This document shows positions 26,754 to 37,153 of a DNA stretch of 64,000 nucleotides, one piece after another. Position 1 is the first letter of the stretch. Every line of letters starts with the position of its first letter. This DNA is from Candidatus Thorarchaeota archaeon. Lineage in GTDB: Archaea > Asgardarchaeota > Thorarchaeia > Thorarchaeales > Thorarchaeaceae. The notes beneath the pieces were generated by a model that saw only the letters and a program-made list of their open reading frames with translations, made no database searches and had not been told where the DNA came from. The translations under genes were made by a program, and so were the position numbers. Location: the NCBI GenBank assembly GCA_016933575.1, contig JAFGAR010000146.1, positions 50,130 through 114,129 of the forward strand, read 5' to 3'.

Positions 26754-28046
26754 ATGCTTGAGAAGATTCTCACTGAAAAGTTCAGAAATACACTGAGACT
26801 GGTCTTTTCAGATATTAATAATCAACAAGATAGAAGAGACGAAGAAGAGTTTGCCAAAGACGAAGTCCGGATTAAGGAGAAATTACTAGATACAATCGAC
26901 CCATATCGCTCTGATATCATATTGGATGAAGACTTCTTAGTTGCAGCCATAGACGGATCTGGAACTGACAGTCTTGTAGTTCTTGATGATATCCGTGTTC
27001 ATTTATTGAGTACATCCACTGTTGTTTTGAGTACAAATACTGCTAGTGAGCAGTTTTTCTCTCCAATCGATAGAACCAGGCTTGAAGAAGAGCTCGGAGA
27101 ACAGCCCCATATCGATGCACATTGGCACTCTGGTGTCCGAGGTGATGCCAGAAACAAGATGGCTGAGTCTTTGAGTTCTATCTACCCTCTGAAAGACCCT
27201 ATTGATCTTGTTCTTCCTTTCTTTCGCGATTATACAGGGAATAAAATCCGATCTTTTACTGATTTTGCTGAATCTGAATATATGCAATATGCAGAGAAGT
27301 TACGTGGTATGGAATCGCTCATCACACGAGAACAGGTACTGACAAACGTGTTAGTTCATGATGAGTTGAGAAAATGCAGTGAATATGCGGCAACACGACG
27401 ACTTTTGAACAGTGATATCCAAACAAAATACATTCTGCTGGACGGAGCAATGTCTGTATTCATGCACTTTGTAAGACACTATCCATCAATGCCTACTGGT
27501 TTCATGCTCAGAGACCTCTGTGCATTAGCACGTCAAAAAGGCGTGATTCTCTGCGCGGTCAGTAAGAATCATACAATTCCATTTGCACATCGAATTGCTA
27601 AGATGGCAAAGGATGTGCTGGGCGATGGAGCCAAGTGGTTCTGCCATCTTCCATGCAAAGATGACCCTGGCGGTGGGCTCCATATCATTGAGGAAAGAAC
27701 GTATATTCCACCAATGCTTGCGGTTCCCTATCTCTTTAGTTTTTCACGTGACAACAGACCATCTAGAATTGATTTTGACAGAATCTGGTGGTTGAAGAAC
27801 ATCTTTGTTGATGGTGACCCACAAGCAACTCGCGAGAACGAAAAGGCTCTCTTCAGAGAGATCGAATTCATGTCCAGAGACGCTCGCTGGTACGGTTATC
27901 CAGTCCCATTAGCCTTGGCGCATGAAAGCTGCAAATTGAGTTATGAAGACCTTCGACTAGCAAAAGAGATTGTGCGAGATGTACGTCAGGAATTGGGATT
28001 AGATGATAGGAAGACAGACTCTTACCGAGCTGATTACAATTTATGA
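26754..28046 (+). CDS. nurA: NurA 5'-3' nuclease
   Basis: NurA works with the HerA translocase, and with Mre11-Rad50, to resect DNA ends for homologous recombination. The 430-residue protein has the NurA domain start FLVAAIDGSGTDSLVVLDDI, where the Asp is the first metal ligand, and a second acidic site in KYILLDGAMS. A late YGYPVPLALAHESC segment is typical of the family. GGAGTGAT lies 9 bases before ATG 26754. It is the first gene of the classical archaeal nurA-herA-mre11-rad50 operon, with herA 18 bases downstream. Confidence 0.93.
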   Translation: MLEKILTEKFRNTLRLVFSDINNQQDRRDEEEFAKDEVRIKEKLLDTIDPYRSDIILDEDFLVAAIDGSGTDSLVVLDDIRVHLLSTSTVVLSTNTASEQFFSPIDRTRLEEELGEQPHIDAHWHSGVRGDARNKMAESLSSIYPLKDPIDLVLPFFRDYTGNKIRSFTDFAESEYMQYAEKLRGMESLITREQVLTNVLVHDELRKCSEYAATRRLLNSDIQTKYILLDGAMSVFMHFVRHYPSMPTGFMLRDLCALARQKGVILCAVSKNHTIPFAHRIAKMAKDVLGDGAKWFCHLPCKDDPGGGLHIIEERTYIPPMLAVPYLFSFSRDNRPSRIDFDRIWWLKNIFVDGDPQATRENEKALFREIEFMSRDARWYGYPVPLALAHESCKLSYEDLRLAKEIVRDVRQELGLDDRKTDSYRADYNL

Positions 28047-28064
28047 TGATTTGAGGAGATACAA

Positions 28065-29825
28065 ATGGAAATAGATCGAGATAGACTCGGCGAACTCTAC
28101 GGAAAAGTAGGAGTTGGAAATCAGACCTCCCTAGGAATTATGGGAAGTAATCGTGACATCAGTGTGGGTGAGATCTTTATGATCTATTCTCACCGTGATA
28201 ACCATGAACGTATCTTCTTTTTCAGAGTGTTAGGTCTTGAGAATTATCTTCGCCAAGTTGATGATATGGCAAGAGTCGCTGGTACACTTATGGTGGAAGG
28301 CGATGCATATCTATCAGGAATCGAACGGAATATGCTTCTCTCAGTCAACGGACGAATGCTTGGGTATGCTGAGAAGGAAAAAGGTGTATGGACCTTCAAA
28401 TCTCCCCGAAGACTCCCCGATCACTTGGCTTCAGTGTATCGACCTGTTCCAGGAACCTCTGATGAATCTGTTCGTGAGATGTTAGCCTCCCAAACTGATG
28501 GCGATGTATATATCGGAGACCTTCAGGTCGGCGAGAAAACGCTTGATGTTCCTGTCATGATTCCCGCCAAGTTCTTGCCAATGCATGTTGGTATCTTCGG
28601 CTCAACAGGTGCTGGTAAGAGTAATCTCATGATGGTCCTCATCAAATCGTTGATTGATACGAATCTTGACACGATTCGAAACCTCAACGAAGACCGGACT
28701 AGAGTGTCAGCATTTTGTATAGATCCTCATGACGAATTTGCAAAGGGTGTTGACAAGTATGGAATTCAGAGCATTGTCGAAGACATGAGCCCTTCAACTC
28801 GTACAGAAGTCATTGGTGATTATTATTATCTAACAACCCATAAACGTGCCACAACACGTGAGATTCGCAAGTATGCTCAGGAGATTCGTATACTCTGGTC
28901 TGAAATACAACCTCGTGATCTCTATTCGATTCGAGAATTCACTCCTGAGATGGCTTCATTTATTGACTCGCAATATGCTTCTGCTCAAGAGGACTGGATC
29001 AGCTCTATTCTAAGCATGGATGATGATGTCCCAGAAGTGCAAAAGGGAACAGTTCGAGCAGTGAAACGTAGGCTCGGATTCTTGCAGAGGTCTCCAATCT
29101 TCATTGAAAATGGCACCTCAATACTCGATGAGATATACATAGCAATGGAAACCGGTAGGATCCTTGTCGTCAATACAAGTCTAATGAGTGATACGGAGCA
29201 GTTCTTACTGACAACTATCGTTACCCGAACACTCTCTGATATGAGACGAGCCTTGAAGAGCAGTGGAAATCTGGCTGACTTTGAGAATCAGGGACAGATG
29301 CGTCTTCCCAGGGGTTTCTTCTCTCGAGTGCGAAAACAGGCTCGTGCATTCTATGGTAAAGGTGGAGTTGATGATACATCAGAGGTCATCGATCCTCGAA
29401 AACTTCCGGTTATTCAGGTCACCGTGGAGGAAGCTCCATCGATTCTCAATCCAGAGCTCATGCGAGGACAATCTGTCTTCAAGGACATATCTAGGCAAGG
29501 GCGGAAGTTCAATATTGGATTGCTTGTTGTCAGTCAACAAGTCAGTGTGCTTGATAATGTCATACTAAGTCAAATGAACACCGAGATTAATCTCAGGTTA
29601 GGAAATGAACGTGAAATACGGTCATGCATTGAGAATGCAAGCGTGAATATCTCTGGTTTTGAGAATGAATTCAGGGTCATGTCTCGTGGGGAAGGTATAT
29701 TGACAGCTTCTTACCGAGAATTACCACTCCCAGTGCGAATTCCACTCTTTGATGACATATATGAGAAGGATAAGCATAGGTACAAAGATACAAAGTCAAA
29801 GAAGACTGAAGAACATATACTATGA
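28065..29825 (+). CDS. herA: HerA hexameric DNA translocase
   Basis: HerA is an FtsK-like ATPase that drives end resection with NurA. The 586-residue protein has an N-terminal HAS-barrel-like region (residues 1-130), Walker A GSTGAGKSN near residue 183, a Walker B region VIQVTVEEAPSIL, and the sensor segment IGLLVVSQQVSVLDN. The C-terminal part carries SQMNTEINLRLGNEREI, also typical. TTTGAGGAGATACAA precedes the ATG. It is the second gene of the HR operon; mre11 starts 11 bases after its stop. Confidence 0.95.
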   Translation: MEIDRDRLGELYGKVGVGNQTSLGIMGSNRDISVGEIFMIYSHRDNHERIFFFRVLGLENYLRQVDDMARVAGTLMVEGDAYLSGIERNMLLSVNGRMLGYAEKEKGVWTFKSPRRLPDHLASVYRPVPGTSDESVREMLASQTDGDVYIGDLQVGEKTLDVPVMIPAKFLPMHVGIFGSTGAGKSNLMMVLIKSLIDTNLDTIRNLNEDRTRVSAFCIDPHDEFAKGVDKYGIQSIVEDMSPSTRTEVIGDYYYLTTHKRATTREIRKYAQEIRILWSEIQPRDLYSIREFTPEMASFIDSQYASAQEDWISSILSMDDDVPEVQKGTVRAVKRRLGFLQRSPIFIENGTSILDEIYIAMETGRILVVNTSLMSDTEQFLLTTIVTRTLSDMRRALKSSGNLADFENQGQMRLPRGFFSRVRKQARAFYGKGGVDDTSEVIDPRKLPVIQVTVEEAPSILNPELMRGQSVFKDISRQGRKFNIGLLVVSQQVSVLDNVILSQMNTEINLRLGNEREIRSCIENASVNISGFENEFRVMSRGEGILTASYRELPLPVRIPLFDDIYEKDKHRYKDTKSKKTEEHIL

Positions 29826-29836
29826 GGTCATCACCT

Positions 29837-31147
29837 ATGACTGTTCGAATTGCCCACATCTCTGATACGCATCTCGGGTCTCGCCCAAGAGATGGTGTGA
29901 GGCATAACATCTGGGGGCAGGAGATGAAAGCTCAGCTCTTAGAGAATGATTTCTATGAGCGATTCACGGAGGTATTCGAGCGTATTGCAGCTCTTGACCC
30001 ACCTGTCGATCTTGTCGTTCACTCAGGTGACCTCTATAATTCTCCTTGGGAGGGCAATCCATCGCAACCACCTGTAGTCGCTCAGATAACTGCAATTGAA
30101 GTCCTTCAGCAGTTCATTCAGAATACAGGAATTCCAGTTGTGGTCATTGAAGGAAATCATGGTCTCTTTCGATTGTACGAGGTCTCACTGCTCGATAGCC
30201 TGAGACTTTCAGTACCCGGTTTGAAAGTTGCAACACAACAAGACTTGAAAGAAGCAATCCGTGAAGGCAAACCATTGGAATTCTCGTTTGAGAAAGTGGA
30301 TGTTTTCTGTTTTCCATTCATAGACCCAGCAGTTCTCCGGTCATCAGAACTTATGAGTACCTTTGATGACTGGATCACAACACATCAAGGTCGTGATAGA
30401 CTACGACCTGCTATTGCTATTGCTCATGGTATGGACCTTGATCATACACTATACAAATCCATCTTTTCAATGAATTATGATTATATTGCTCTCGGACATG
30501 ACCATCGACAGATCCGGCATTCGCCCAAAGCCTGGTACGCAGGTTCCCCTGAGCGCTGGAGATTTGATGAAGCTCGCCATGAAAAGGGGTTCCTTGTAGT
30601 CGATATCAAGACTGGTGAAGATCCTATTGTCTCTCCTCAGAAGTTTGAATTCATTCGTCCAGTTCTAAATGATAAGATAGCAATCAGTGAGGATGATACT
30701 GCTGATTCCATTGTTGAGAAGATGGAGTCTTGGTTCGCTGAGAAAGGTCTTTCAGTGGCATGGGACCCGAAGACTGCAGCTCGAATAAGACTGGTTTTAG
30801 AAGGTCACTCAAAACGAGCAAGTTCTTTTGATGTTGGTGTTGCTCTTGAAACTCTTCGTCTGAGAGTTCTCTCTCAGGACTCGCCTTACAACATTGCACA
30901 ATTAATTTGGATTCTTCGAGAGACCGGGGATGCTGAATTTACATCTGCATCATATCCTGAGATCGAGTCTGAGTATCTCATTGAAGACCCGGAGGAGGAT
31001 TTCAAGAACTACCTTGCAACCCTCGAGATTGATAAGAGCTTTGACACTGAAATCCTCACAAAGATTGCAGTAGCTTCCCTTGAGTATGCTGTAGGAAAAC
31101 GAAGTGGAAAGATGACTGCTCAGTCACTCACGGAGGCAGAAGAATGA
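29837..31147 (+). CDS. mre11: Mre11 nuclease
   Basis: Mre11 processes DNA double-strand breaks with Rad50. The 436-residue protein has all phosphodiesterase motifs: IAHISDTHLG at the start, VVHSGDLY, IEGNHG (usually GNHD), AIAHG, and LGHDHR. A C-terminal tail would bind Rad50. I chose ATG 29837 because GAGGT at 29824-29828, inside the end of herA, lies 8 bases upstream; ATG 29822 would overlap that motif and add five residues. Its stop overlaps the rad50 ATG in ATGA, implying coupled translation. Confidence 0.95.
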   Translation: MTVRIAHISDTHLGSRPRDGVRHNIWGQEMKAQLLENDFYERFTEVFERIAALDPPVDLVVHSGDLYNSPWEGNPSQPPVVAQITAIEVLQQFIQNTGIPVVVIEGNHGLFRLYEVSLLDSLRLSVPGLKVATQQDLKEAIREGKPLEFSFEKVDVFCFPFIDPAVLRSSELMSTFDDWITTHQGRDRLRPAIAIAHGMDLDHTLYKSIFSMNYDYIALGHDHRQIRHSPKAWYAGSPERWRFDEARHEKGFLVVDIKTGEDPIVSPQKFEFIRPVLNDKIAISEDDTADSIVEKMESWFAEKGLSVAWDPKTAARIRLVLEGHSKRASSFDVGVALETLRLRVLSQDSPYNIAQLIWILRETGDAEFTSASYPEIESEYLIEDPEEDFKNYLATLEIDKSFDTEILTKIAVASLEYAVGKRSGKMTAQSLTEAEE

Positions 31148-33219
31148 AACTACTGAATCTGGAGGTTCGCAACTTCAAGCCTTTCCGAGAATTGATTCTA
31201 CCGGAGGATGAAGACGAGCTTCCTGGTGGTCTCATTCTTGTTCGAGGTCCCAACTCAACTGGAAAGTCATCACTCTTTGAAGCAATTCTTTGGGGGCTTT
31301 GGGGTGCAGATGCAGTAGGCTTGACGAATGACGAACTCATAAGTTTCAGTTCCACCTATTGTAAAGTCATTGTCACCTTCGATGTAGCAGGTGATAGATA
31401 CAAGATTGACCGCTCATACAACCCTGCTGATGGTATGTCTGTAGTATTGTTCCTAAAGAAGGGGAACGCCTGGAAACGGATTGCAGACAAGAGTAAATCT
31501 GTTTCAACCAAACTCGATGAGATATTCAGCCTCGAACTTCGTCAAGCACTGAATACCATATTAGTCAGACAAGGTGAAGTTGCAGCAATAGCTAACTCCA
31601 CACCATCCGTCCTCAGAAATCTGTTGATCGATGTCTATGATATAGAGATCTTGAATCGCATGTCGAAACATCTGGAGGACCTTGAATCAAATCTTGATTC
31701 TGAGATTGATTCTCGTGCTCGTAGCTATCGGTCACCCGAGGACATTCAAGAGGAGATTCAACGCTGTCATTCTCGTATAAACAGATACAATGAATCGATC
31801 AAACAGCGGAAAGATGAGATAACTTCCACAGAGAAACTGCTTGCAGACATCCCTGATATTCCGTCACTTCGAAAGGTGAGTGAAATCAATTCCAAAATGG
31901 AGCGCCAACAACAGGAGCTGACCCTTGTGATGAAAGAGCTCCAACGTTATCTTAGTCAGGCTGGGCTCTTGGAGGCTGATGACACACTTATTCATGCTCG
32001 TCTGGAATCGCTGGATCGGGAACGGGAGCGTGTAGAGTCTGAACGTAGCCTGATTGAAACGACAATTCAGAAGATTGACCAAGAGATAGGAATAAGCAAG
32101 GGGCGACGTACTGACTTCTCTGACAAAATCAACACATTGACTGGAAGGGAAAAGACTGAAGCAGTCTGTCCTACTTGTTCGAAACCACTCTCCGCTTCCG
32201 AACGTGATAGTCTTGTTTCTGAGTACAAGAAGGCGATAACGGATGGTGATATCCAGATCAGGGAGCTGGAAAAACAACGTGATCACCATTCAGAATCAAT
32301 AAAGAAGATAGACGGACGTCTAACAGTAATATCAAAGTCATCTGACGCAGCTGATAATGTAAAAGACACTCACACGAATGTTAGAGAGATCCAACAGAAG
32401 ATATCAACATCCGAACATGAACTTCAACAGATACTTGATTCCATGGGTGTGAAGGACTTTGATGTTTTTCTGAAGAAATTCAATGTGGATAGTATTGCTA
32501 GCCTTCAGAGTAAAGTTGAGAGTCTGACTAGCATGCTCAAAGAGGCTAAGAAAGGGACATCTGAAATCGAAGAAAACATCCTTCAAGAACAAGAACAGAT
32601 AGCTGATTTGGAGAGCAAGGAAGTACTCATGAAACAGCTAGGTGCTGAGATTGAGGAGATGAAGCAACTCAATGAACACGCAAAATATGTGCGTAGGAAA
32701 CTCGTTAGTGGGTTTGTTGCAGACTATGTATTTCAGAAGAGACTCCTTGGGATCATTAGGAGTGCCACCAATCAATATGTGCGCTTCTTCACTAATGGAC
32801 AGTATACAAGTGTGGACCTTGAACCCACGGCACCGACAAAACGGTCTGGTCCCGGCCTTCTCTTAAAGATCTGGGATGAACGCGATCAAGCCTGGAAGAA
32901 GACCTCACAGTTAAGCTATGGTGATAGGACCGCAATCAGTCTTGCACTACGACTCGGTATTAGCCGAACCATGAGTAGTATCAGACCGCTCCGAGATAGT
33001 CCAATAATGATACCACGAATGAGGAGTGTCCTACTTGATGAACCTCTTGGAGGGCTTGACAAGAGCCGTCGTGAGTCTGTCGTGACCAATCTCGTCAATG
33101 ATAAGAACTTCGAGCAAATACTACTCATCACACATACTGATGTTCAAGGTTGGGAAGATGTTCCAATCATTGAGGTCTCTAAATCAGGTGCTGGTAGCAG
33201 AGCGGTCCTTATAATGTAA
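31144..33219 (+). CDS. rad50: Rad50 ATPase with zinc hook
   Basis: Rad50 is the SMC-like ATPase partner of Mre11. The 691-residue protein has an N-terminal Walker A RGPNSTGKSSLFEAI, long coiled coils with the zinc-hook CPTC near residue 341, and a C-terminal ATPase half with Walker B VLLDEPLGGLD. Two things are odd. The ABC signature, normally LSGGE, reads LSYGD. The protein is also clearly shorter than the roughly 880 residues of well-known archaeal Rad50, so its arms would be short. It starts in an ATGA overlap with mre11. Confidence 0.95.
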   Translation: MKLLNLEVRNFKPFRELILPEDEDELPGGLILVRGPNSTGKSSLFEAILWGLWGADAVGLTNDELISFSSTYCKVIVTFDVAGDRYKIDRSYNPADGMSVVLFLKKGNAWKRIADKSKSVSTKLDEIFSLELRQALNTILVRQGEVAAIANSTPSVLRNLLIDVYDIEILNRMSKHLEDLESNLDSEIDSRARSYRSPEDIQEEIQRCHSRINRYNESIKQRKDEITSTEKLLADIPDIPSLRKVSEINSKMERQQQELTLVMKELQRYLSQAGLLEADDTLIHARLESLDRERERVESERSLIETTIQKIDQEIGISKGRRTDFSDKINTLTGREKTEAVCPTCSKPLSASERDSLVSEYKKAITDGDIQIRELEKQRDHHSESIKKIDGRLTVISKSSDAADNVKDTHTNVREIQQKISTSEHELQQILDSMGVKDFDVFLKKFNVDSIASLQSKVESLTSMLKEAKKGTSEIEENILQEQEQIADLESKEVLMKQLGAEIEEMKQLNEHAKYVRRKLVSGFVADYVFQKRLLGIIRSATNQYVRFFTNGQYTSVDLEPTAPTKRSGPGLLLKIWDERDQAWKKTSQLSYGDRTAISLALRLGISRTMSSIRPLRDSPIMIPRMRSVLLDEPLGGLDKSRRESVVTNLVNDKNFEQILLITHTDVQGWEDVPIIEVSKSGAGSRAVLIM

Positions 33220-33257
33220 GATACCCTCTCGTGGCAATAGCGTAAGGCTAAATATTA

Positions 33258-35624
33258 ATGAGTGGGGTTTCCTCTCGAAGACCCATGGACGTTCTTGAGG
33301 GAAGGATGCATCGCATAAGAACAAGTAGAAACCTACTTGATAGATGGTTCCTTCGGAACGGCCATCGACTTGCTGAGACTCTGAATGAGTACCGCTATCT
33401 TATTGCAGTATTGCTTATTGGATTTGTAGTCTGGGCTGTTGTCTTCAATATAGCTCTAGTCGATTATCTCAATTCAACACGATGGACATCGCGGACAGCG
33501 TGGCTTGGTCCTCTTCCTGACCCTGCATATTTTGATTTTCTTGGTTTCACAATAGAGTACCAATTCGAAGGATATAGTGATTATTCATTCTACTATGTTC
33601 ACTGGGGGTATAATCTACTTAATGGCGTAATGCCATACTCCGGGGAATTTGGTTATCTAGAAATGGATGGGTTGATTAATGAAAATGGAGCCTACATGTT
33701 TCCTCCGCTCACAGCGTATCTCTATGCATTCGGCATAGCTCTTGGAAACATCATCGGTCCCGGAAATTGGGGCATAGGTCTCTTATTCGCCATCTTCGGG
33801 TATCTAACGACTTTACCTGTCTATGGGATTGCAAAGGAGTTCTCTGGAAATCCAAGAGTTGGAGAGATTGCTGCACTGACATATGTCATAAATCCCCTAG
33901 TGCTCTACCATATCGATTACATTTGGCTTAATCCTGCGCCATTCTATTTCTTCTTCTTTGCTGGGTTTTATGCACTTCTCAAGAAGAGAAGAAATACTGC
34001 AATCATTCTGATTGTGACTGCGGCATTATTCAAGCAGACTGCTTGGTTCTTGGGAATTCCTCTTGTGGTTCATCTTATCATGCGTGCTCGTGAGAGAAAA
34101 GAGAGACCCTCCACAGAATACGAATCTGTTGTGCCTCTCGATGGCAATGATGCCAAGATGTCTTCACGAACGCTTAGTCTATCCTTCATAAAATCTCGCT
34201 TTAGACGGGTACTGAAAGATAGGGTGCCTAAGGCTAAAAAGGATGAACCAAAATTGAGTACAATTGCGTTCATCAAGGAGTTCTTTGACCTTCGAGTGTT
34301 TCTTGAGAGTGTTATTGTTGCTGTCCTCTATGTGGGAGCAATTATGCTACCGTATATCCTTGCTCAACCACATTTCTTGAGTTATTGGCAACTTGCCACG
34401 GGATACTTCAACTTTGAGAACTTTGTAGATCCAATTGCTTACAATGTTCCAGAACGGCTACCAATATTATTGATTCTTAACAACATGCCGGAATTAGCTG
34501 AATTATTGGATTTGCTCTTACTCTCCTCTGGTCCATTTTTCTTTGGAATTATTGTCTTTACAGGACTGATGATTCTCCTCGATAAATACAAAGGCGAGGA
34601 AACCCGTTATCTTCGCAGACTCCTCTTCTTCACATTTCTCCTCATGCTCTGGACGAATCTGACTGGTCCTCGTGGTGTCTTCAAGTATTATTTCACGATG
34701 TTTGCTCCATTCTTCTCGATTTTCTCTTCGTATTCTATGACACGTTATGACAGCGATCATGTACCAGTTTCAGCCTCGATGATTTGGATGCCTATTTCCT
34801 TCACTCTTCTAATTCTACTTCCAGATCGTGATTTCTATCTAGCCTATGTCATCGGTATCTTTCTATGGTACATACTTGCCCCACTATTCGCAAGACTCTA
34901 TGGCATCATTAAGAAACCATTCGGATATCTCAAAACCAGAGTTGGAACGCGAATAGATCTTGCAATGGCAACTATCACTGTGCAGGGTTTCTCTCACCCC
35001 TCGAAGATCCATCGATCTCTTGGGATTGCTATAGTCGTAGTTTCTGGAATTGCTGGCTCCTCTCTAGTTATACTGGGTGTCTTAGCAACATTCACAGTAC
35101 TAGAATTATCAATCCAAATCATTATGCAGTATCTTCTCCTGACCGGTGCAATTATTTTCATCGGTATGCAATTTCTCTCAATCGCACTAACCTATCTGCA
35201 ACCTTCAATTGACAAAATTACTGATCTGAACTATACTCTCAAAACACTGTCCTACACGCTAGCTGGACTTATCCTCATCTTTGGGGGGAGTACGTACATT
35301 CTAAGTTGGAACATTGATAGCTTCCTATCACGACAACTGATGGTCATATCAGGGGTTATCTGCATGATCTGGACATTTGCCTTAGTATTGAAGACTGAAA
35401 ATCGGACTAGGCTGTTAATCGACATCTTCCTCCTTATTGGAACTGGCACAGCCACTTGGGTGTGGTTCAATCTTGTAGATACTCTCTACTTCCCTCTTGG
35501 CATAGCCTGTATGGTTGGCATAGTCATCCATCTGATGACAGTCCTGCTTAAGGAATTCAGGCATGACGAAGAGTCTGTTCAGGATAAAAATGGAGAACTA
35601 ACAATCGAAGCTGCACTTTACTGA
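33258..35624 (+). CDS. GT-C-like membrane glycosyltransferase, long form
   Basis: A 788-residue polytopic membrane protein. After a first helix comes an outer loop with EGYSDYSFYYVHWGYNLL, then a GVMPYSG turn and NENGAYMFPPLTAYLY, a layout like dolichol-phosphate-dependent GT-C mannosyltransferases (acidic D/E-Y motif, then PPL). A conserved FKQTAWFLGIPL follows. The C-terminal 280 residues add about seven further helices absent from the neighbouring paralogue. Proteins of this kind move sugars from lipid carriers on the outer face of the membrane, for example in N-glycan assembly. The paralogue starts 12 bases downstream. Confidence 0.8.
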   Translation: MSGVSSRRPMDVLEGRMHRIRTSRNLLDRWFLRNGHRLAETLNEYRYLIAVLLIGFVVWAVVFNIALVDYLNSTRWTSRTAWLGPLPDPAYFDFLGFTIEYQFEGYSDYSFYYVHWGYNLLNGVMPYSGEFGYLEMDGLINENGAYMFPPLTAYLYAFGIALGNIIGPGNWGIGLLFAIFGYLTTLPVYGIAKEFSGNPRVGEIAALTYVINPLVLYHIDYIWLNPAPFYFFFFAGFYALLKKRRNTAIILIVTAALFKQTAWFLGIPLVVHLIMRARERKERPSTEYESVVPLDGNDAKMSSRTLSLSFIKSRFRRVLKDRVPKAKKDEPKLSTIAFIKEFFDLRVFLESVIVAVLYVGAIMLPYILAQPHFLSYWQLATGYFNFENFVDPIAYNVPERLPILLILNNMPELAELLDLLLLSSGPFFFGIIVFTGLMILLDKYKGEETRYLRRLLFFTFLLMLWTNLTGPRGVFKYYFTMFAPFFSIFSSYSMTRYDSDHVPVSASMIWMPISFTLLILLPDRDFYLAYVIGIFLWYILAPLFARLYGIIKKPFGYLKTRVGTRIDLAMATITVQGFSHPSKIHRSLGIAIVVVSGIAGSSLVILGVLATFTVLELSIQIIMQYLLLTGAIIFIGMQFLSIALTYLQPSIDKITDLNYTLKTLSYTLAGLILIFGGSTYILSWNIDSFLSRQLMVISGVICMIWTFALVLKTENRTRLLIDIFLLIGTGTATWVWFNLVDTLYFPLGIACMVGIVIHLMTVLLKEFRHDEESVQDKNGELTIEAALY

Positions 35625-35635
35625 GGGTCAAAACT

Positions 35636-37153
35636 ATGATTTCACATAAGAAATCGCAGGTATCTAGAATCTCAGCGGCATTACATACGAATCTCATATT
35701 GATTATCATTCTTTGTACAGCTGTTATTCTATGGGCATGGATATTCACACTGGCTTCTTCTGAGTTTCTTGAGGGTTCAACTCGGCCTCTCAGGGCTGTC
35801 TGGAGTGGTACTGGCCATTTCGAGCTCTTTGGTATGACTATCTATTATGACTTTGAAGGGTATGCTGATTATGATTATTACTACTACTCGTGGGGTGAGC
35901 AGTTCGTAAATGGTATACCACCTTATACTGACCTCTTCAATACGATAGAATTCAATACAGCCCAATACCAGACTCCATACTTCTTTCCCCCTCTCTTCGT
36001 CTACATGTGTGCCCTGGGGATGCTTCTCCCAATCAATCCATTTGGAATTGCTTTTCTACTAGCCATGTTTGGATTTCTCACTGCTTTCCCTATTTATGGA
36101 ATTAGTAGGTACTTGTCTCAAAATCCTCATGTTGCAGAGATCTCCGTTGCTACCTATCTCTTCAATCCAATCATCCTCTATCATACTGTTTACTCATGGT
36201 TGAATCCCTCACCATTTGTGTTCTTCATGATTCTCTCTTTCTATCTCCTAATGAGAGGAAATCGATTGACAGGTGTATTAGCAATGACCACTGCAGCACT
36301 ATTGAAACAGACTGCATTCTTCATGGCTCTCCCCCTGGTTGCCTTCTTACTGGTCAAACGAGTTCCTTCTGATCATAGCTCAACGCCTGATGAAGAACCA
36401 CGTCGGAAACTTGAGTTCGACCTAAGAGGATTTGCAAGATATTCTGTTTATACTGCTGTCTATGTACTAGCTATCTCCTTTCCCTATGTTCTAAATCTAG
36501 GTAATTATCTATACTATATCTTCCAACGTCCCGGTGCCTTTCTGATAGAGGACATTACCACATTGCCAGATGTTTCCCAACCCATCACTATTACAGTACT
36601 TCTGATATTACTTGGTGCTCCTGCTGTTCTTACTGAGCTTGTTAATCAAGCAACATATCTTGGAGTCTTTCTTACGATATCGATGTGCGCCATCTTTCTT
36701 CTCATGTTTTTACTGAAGCGAGAACATGACGATGTGCGCATATATTGGCGCAAGATGTTCCTTCTCTCTCTTCTCTTGATGTTTTGTGTGCATCTATTCT
36801 CTCCGCGAGGGATCTACAAATACTACTGTGTTGCTCTCATACCCTTTATCTCAGTCCTCTCTGTGTCGCGTATGTTCTCAGCAGCAGAAGAACCAGTAAG
36901 GCCAACTCTCTTCATGGTTCTTAATCCCATGGTCTTTAGTGTGTTAATCCTCTTTCCAACACGCTATGTCTACCTATTCTTTCTCATTCTCTTATTTGTA
37001 GGATATGTTCTGCATAAACAGTTTAGCCTCTTCATAGAGATGGCTAATCAATCCCTGAAACGAGTTTTCTCCTACCTACGACTAAGATCAAAGGGAATAC
37101 CTGGAACTGAATTTCATGAAGATACTGAAGAGATTCCTAATCCTCACTCTTAA
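35636..37153 (+). CDS. GT-C-like membrane glycosyltransferase, short paralogue
   Basis: A 505-residue polytopic membrane protein and clear paralogue of the upstream gene. Shared features are the outer-loop motif EGYADYDYYYYSWGEQFV, the turn GIPPYTD, the PYFFPPLFVYM segment, and LLKQTAFFMALPLV. It lacks the long C-terminal extension. GAGGGTCA lies 8 bases before the ATG. The tandem arrangement implies duplication and cotranscription; the two may act on successive sugars or form a pair. Its end overlaps the end of the convergent GIFT-like gene by 17 bases. Confidence 0.8.
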   Translation: MISHKKSQVSRISAALHTNLILIIILCTAVILWAWIFTLASSEFLEGSTRPLRAVWSGTGHFELFGMTIYYDFEGYADYDYYYYSWGEQFVNGIPPYTDLFNTIEFNTAQYQTPYFFPPLFVYMCALGMLLPINPFGIAFLLAMFGFLTAFPIYGISRYLSQNPHVAEISVATYLFNPIILYHTVYSWLNPSPFVFFMILSFYLLMRGNRLTGVLAMTTAALLKQTAFFMALPLVAFLLVKRVPSDHSSTPDEEPRRKLEFDLRGFARYSVYTAVYVLAISFPYVLNLGNYLYYIFQRPGAFLIEDITTLPDVSQPITITVLLILLGAPAVLTELVNQATYLGVFLTISMCAIFLLMFLLKREHDDVRIYWRKMFLLSLLLMFCVHLFSPRGIYKYYCVALIPFISVLSVSRMFSAAEEPVRPTLFMVLNPMVFSVLILFPTRYVYLFFLILLFVGYVLHKQFSLFIEMANQSLKRVFSYLRLRSKGIPGTEFHEDTEEIPNPHS

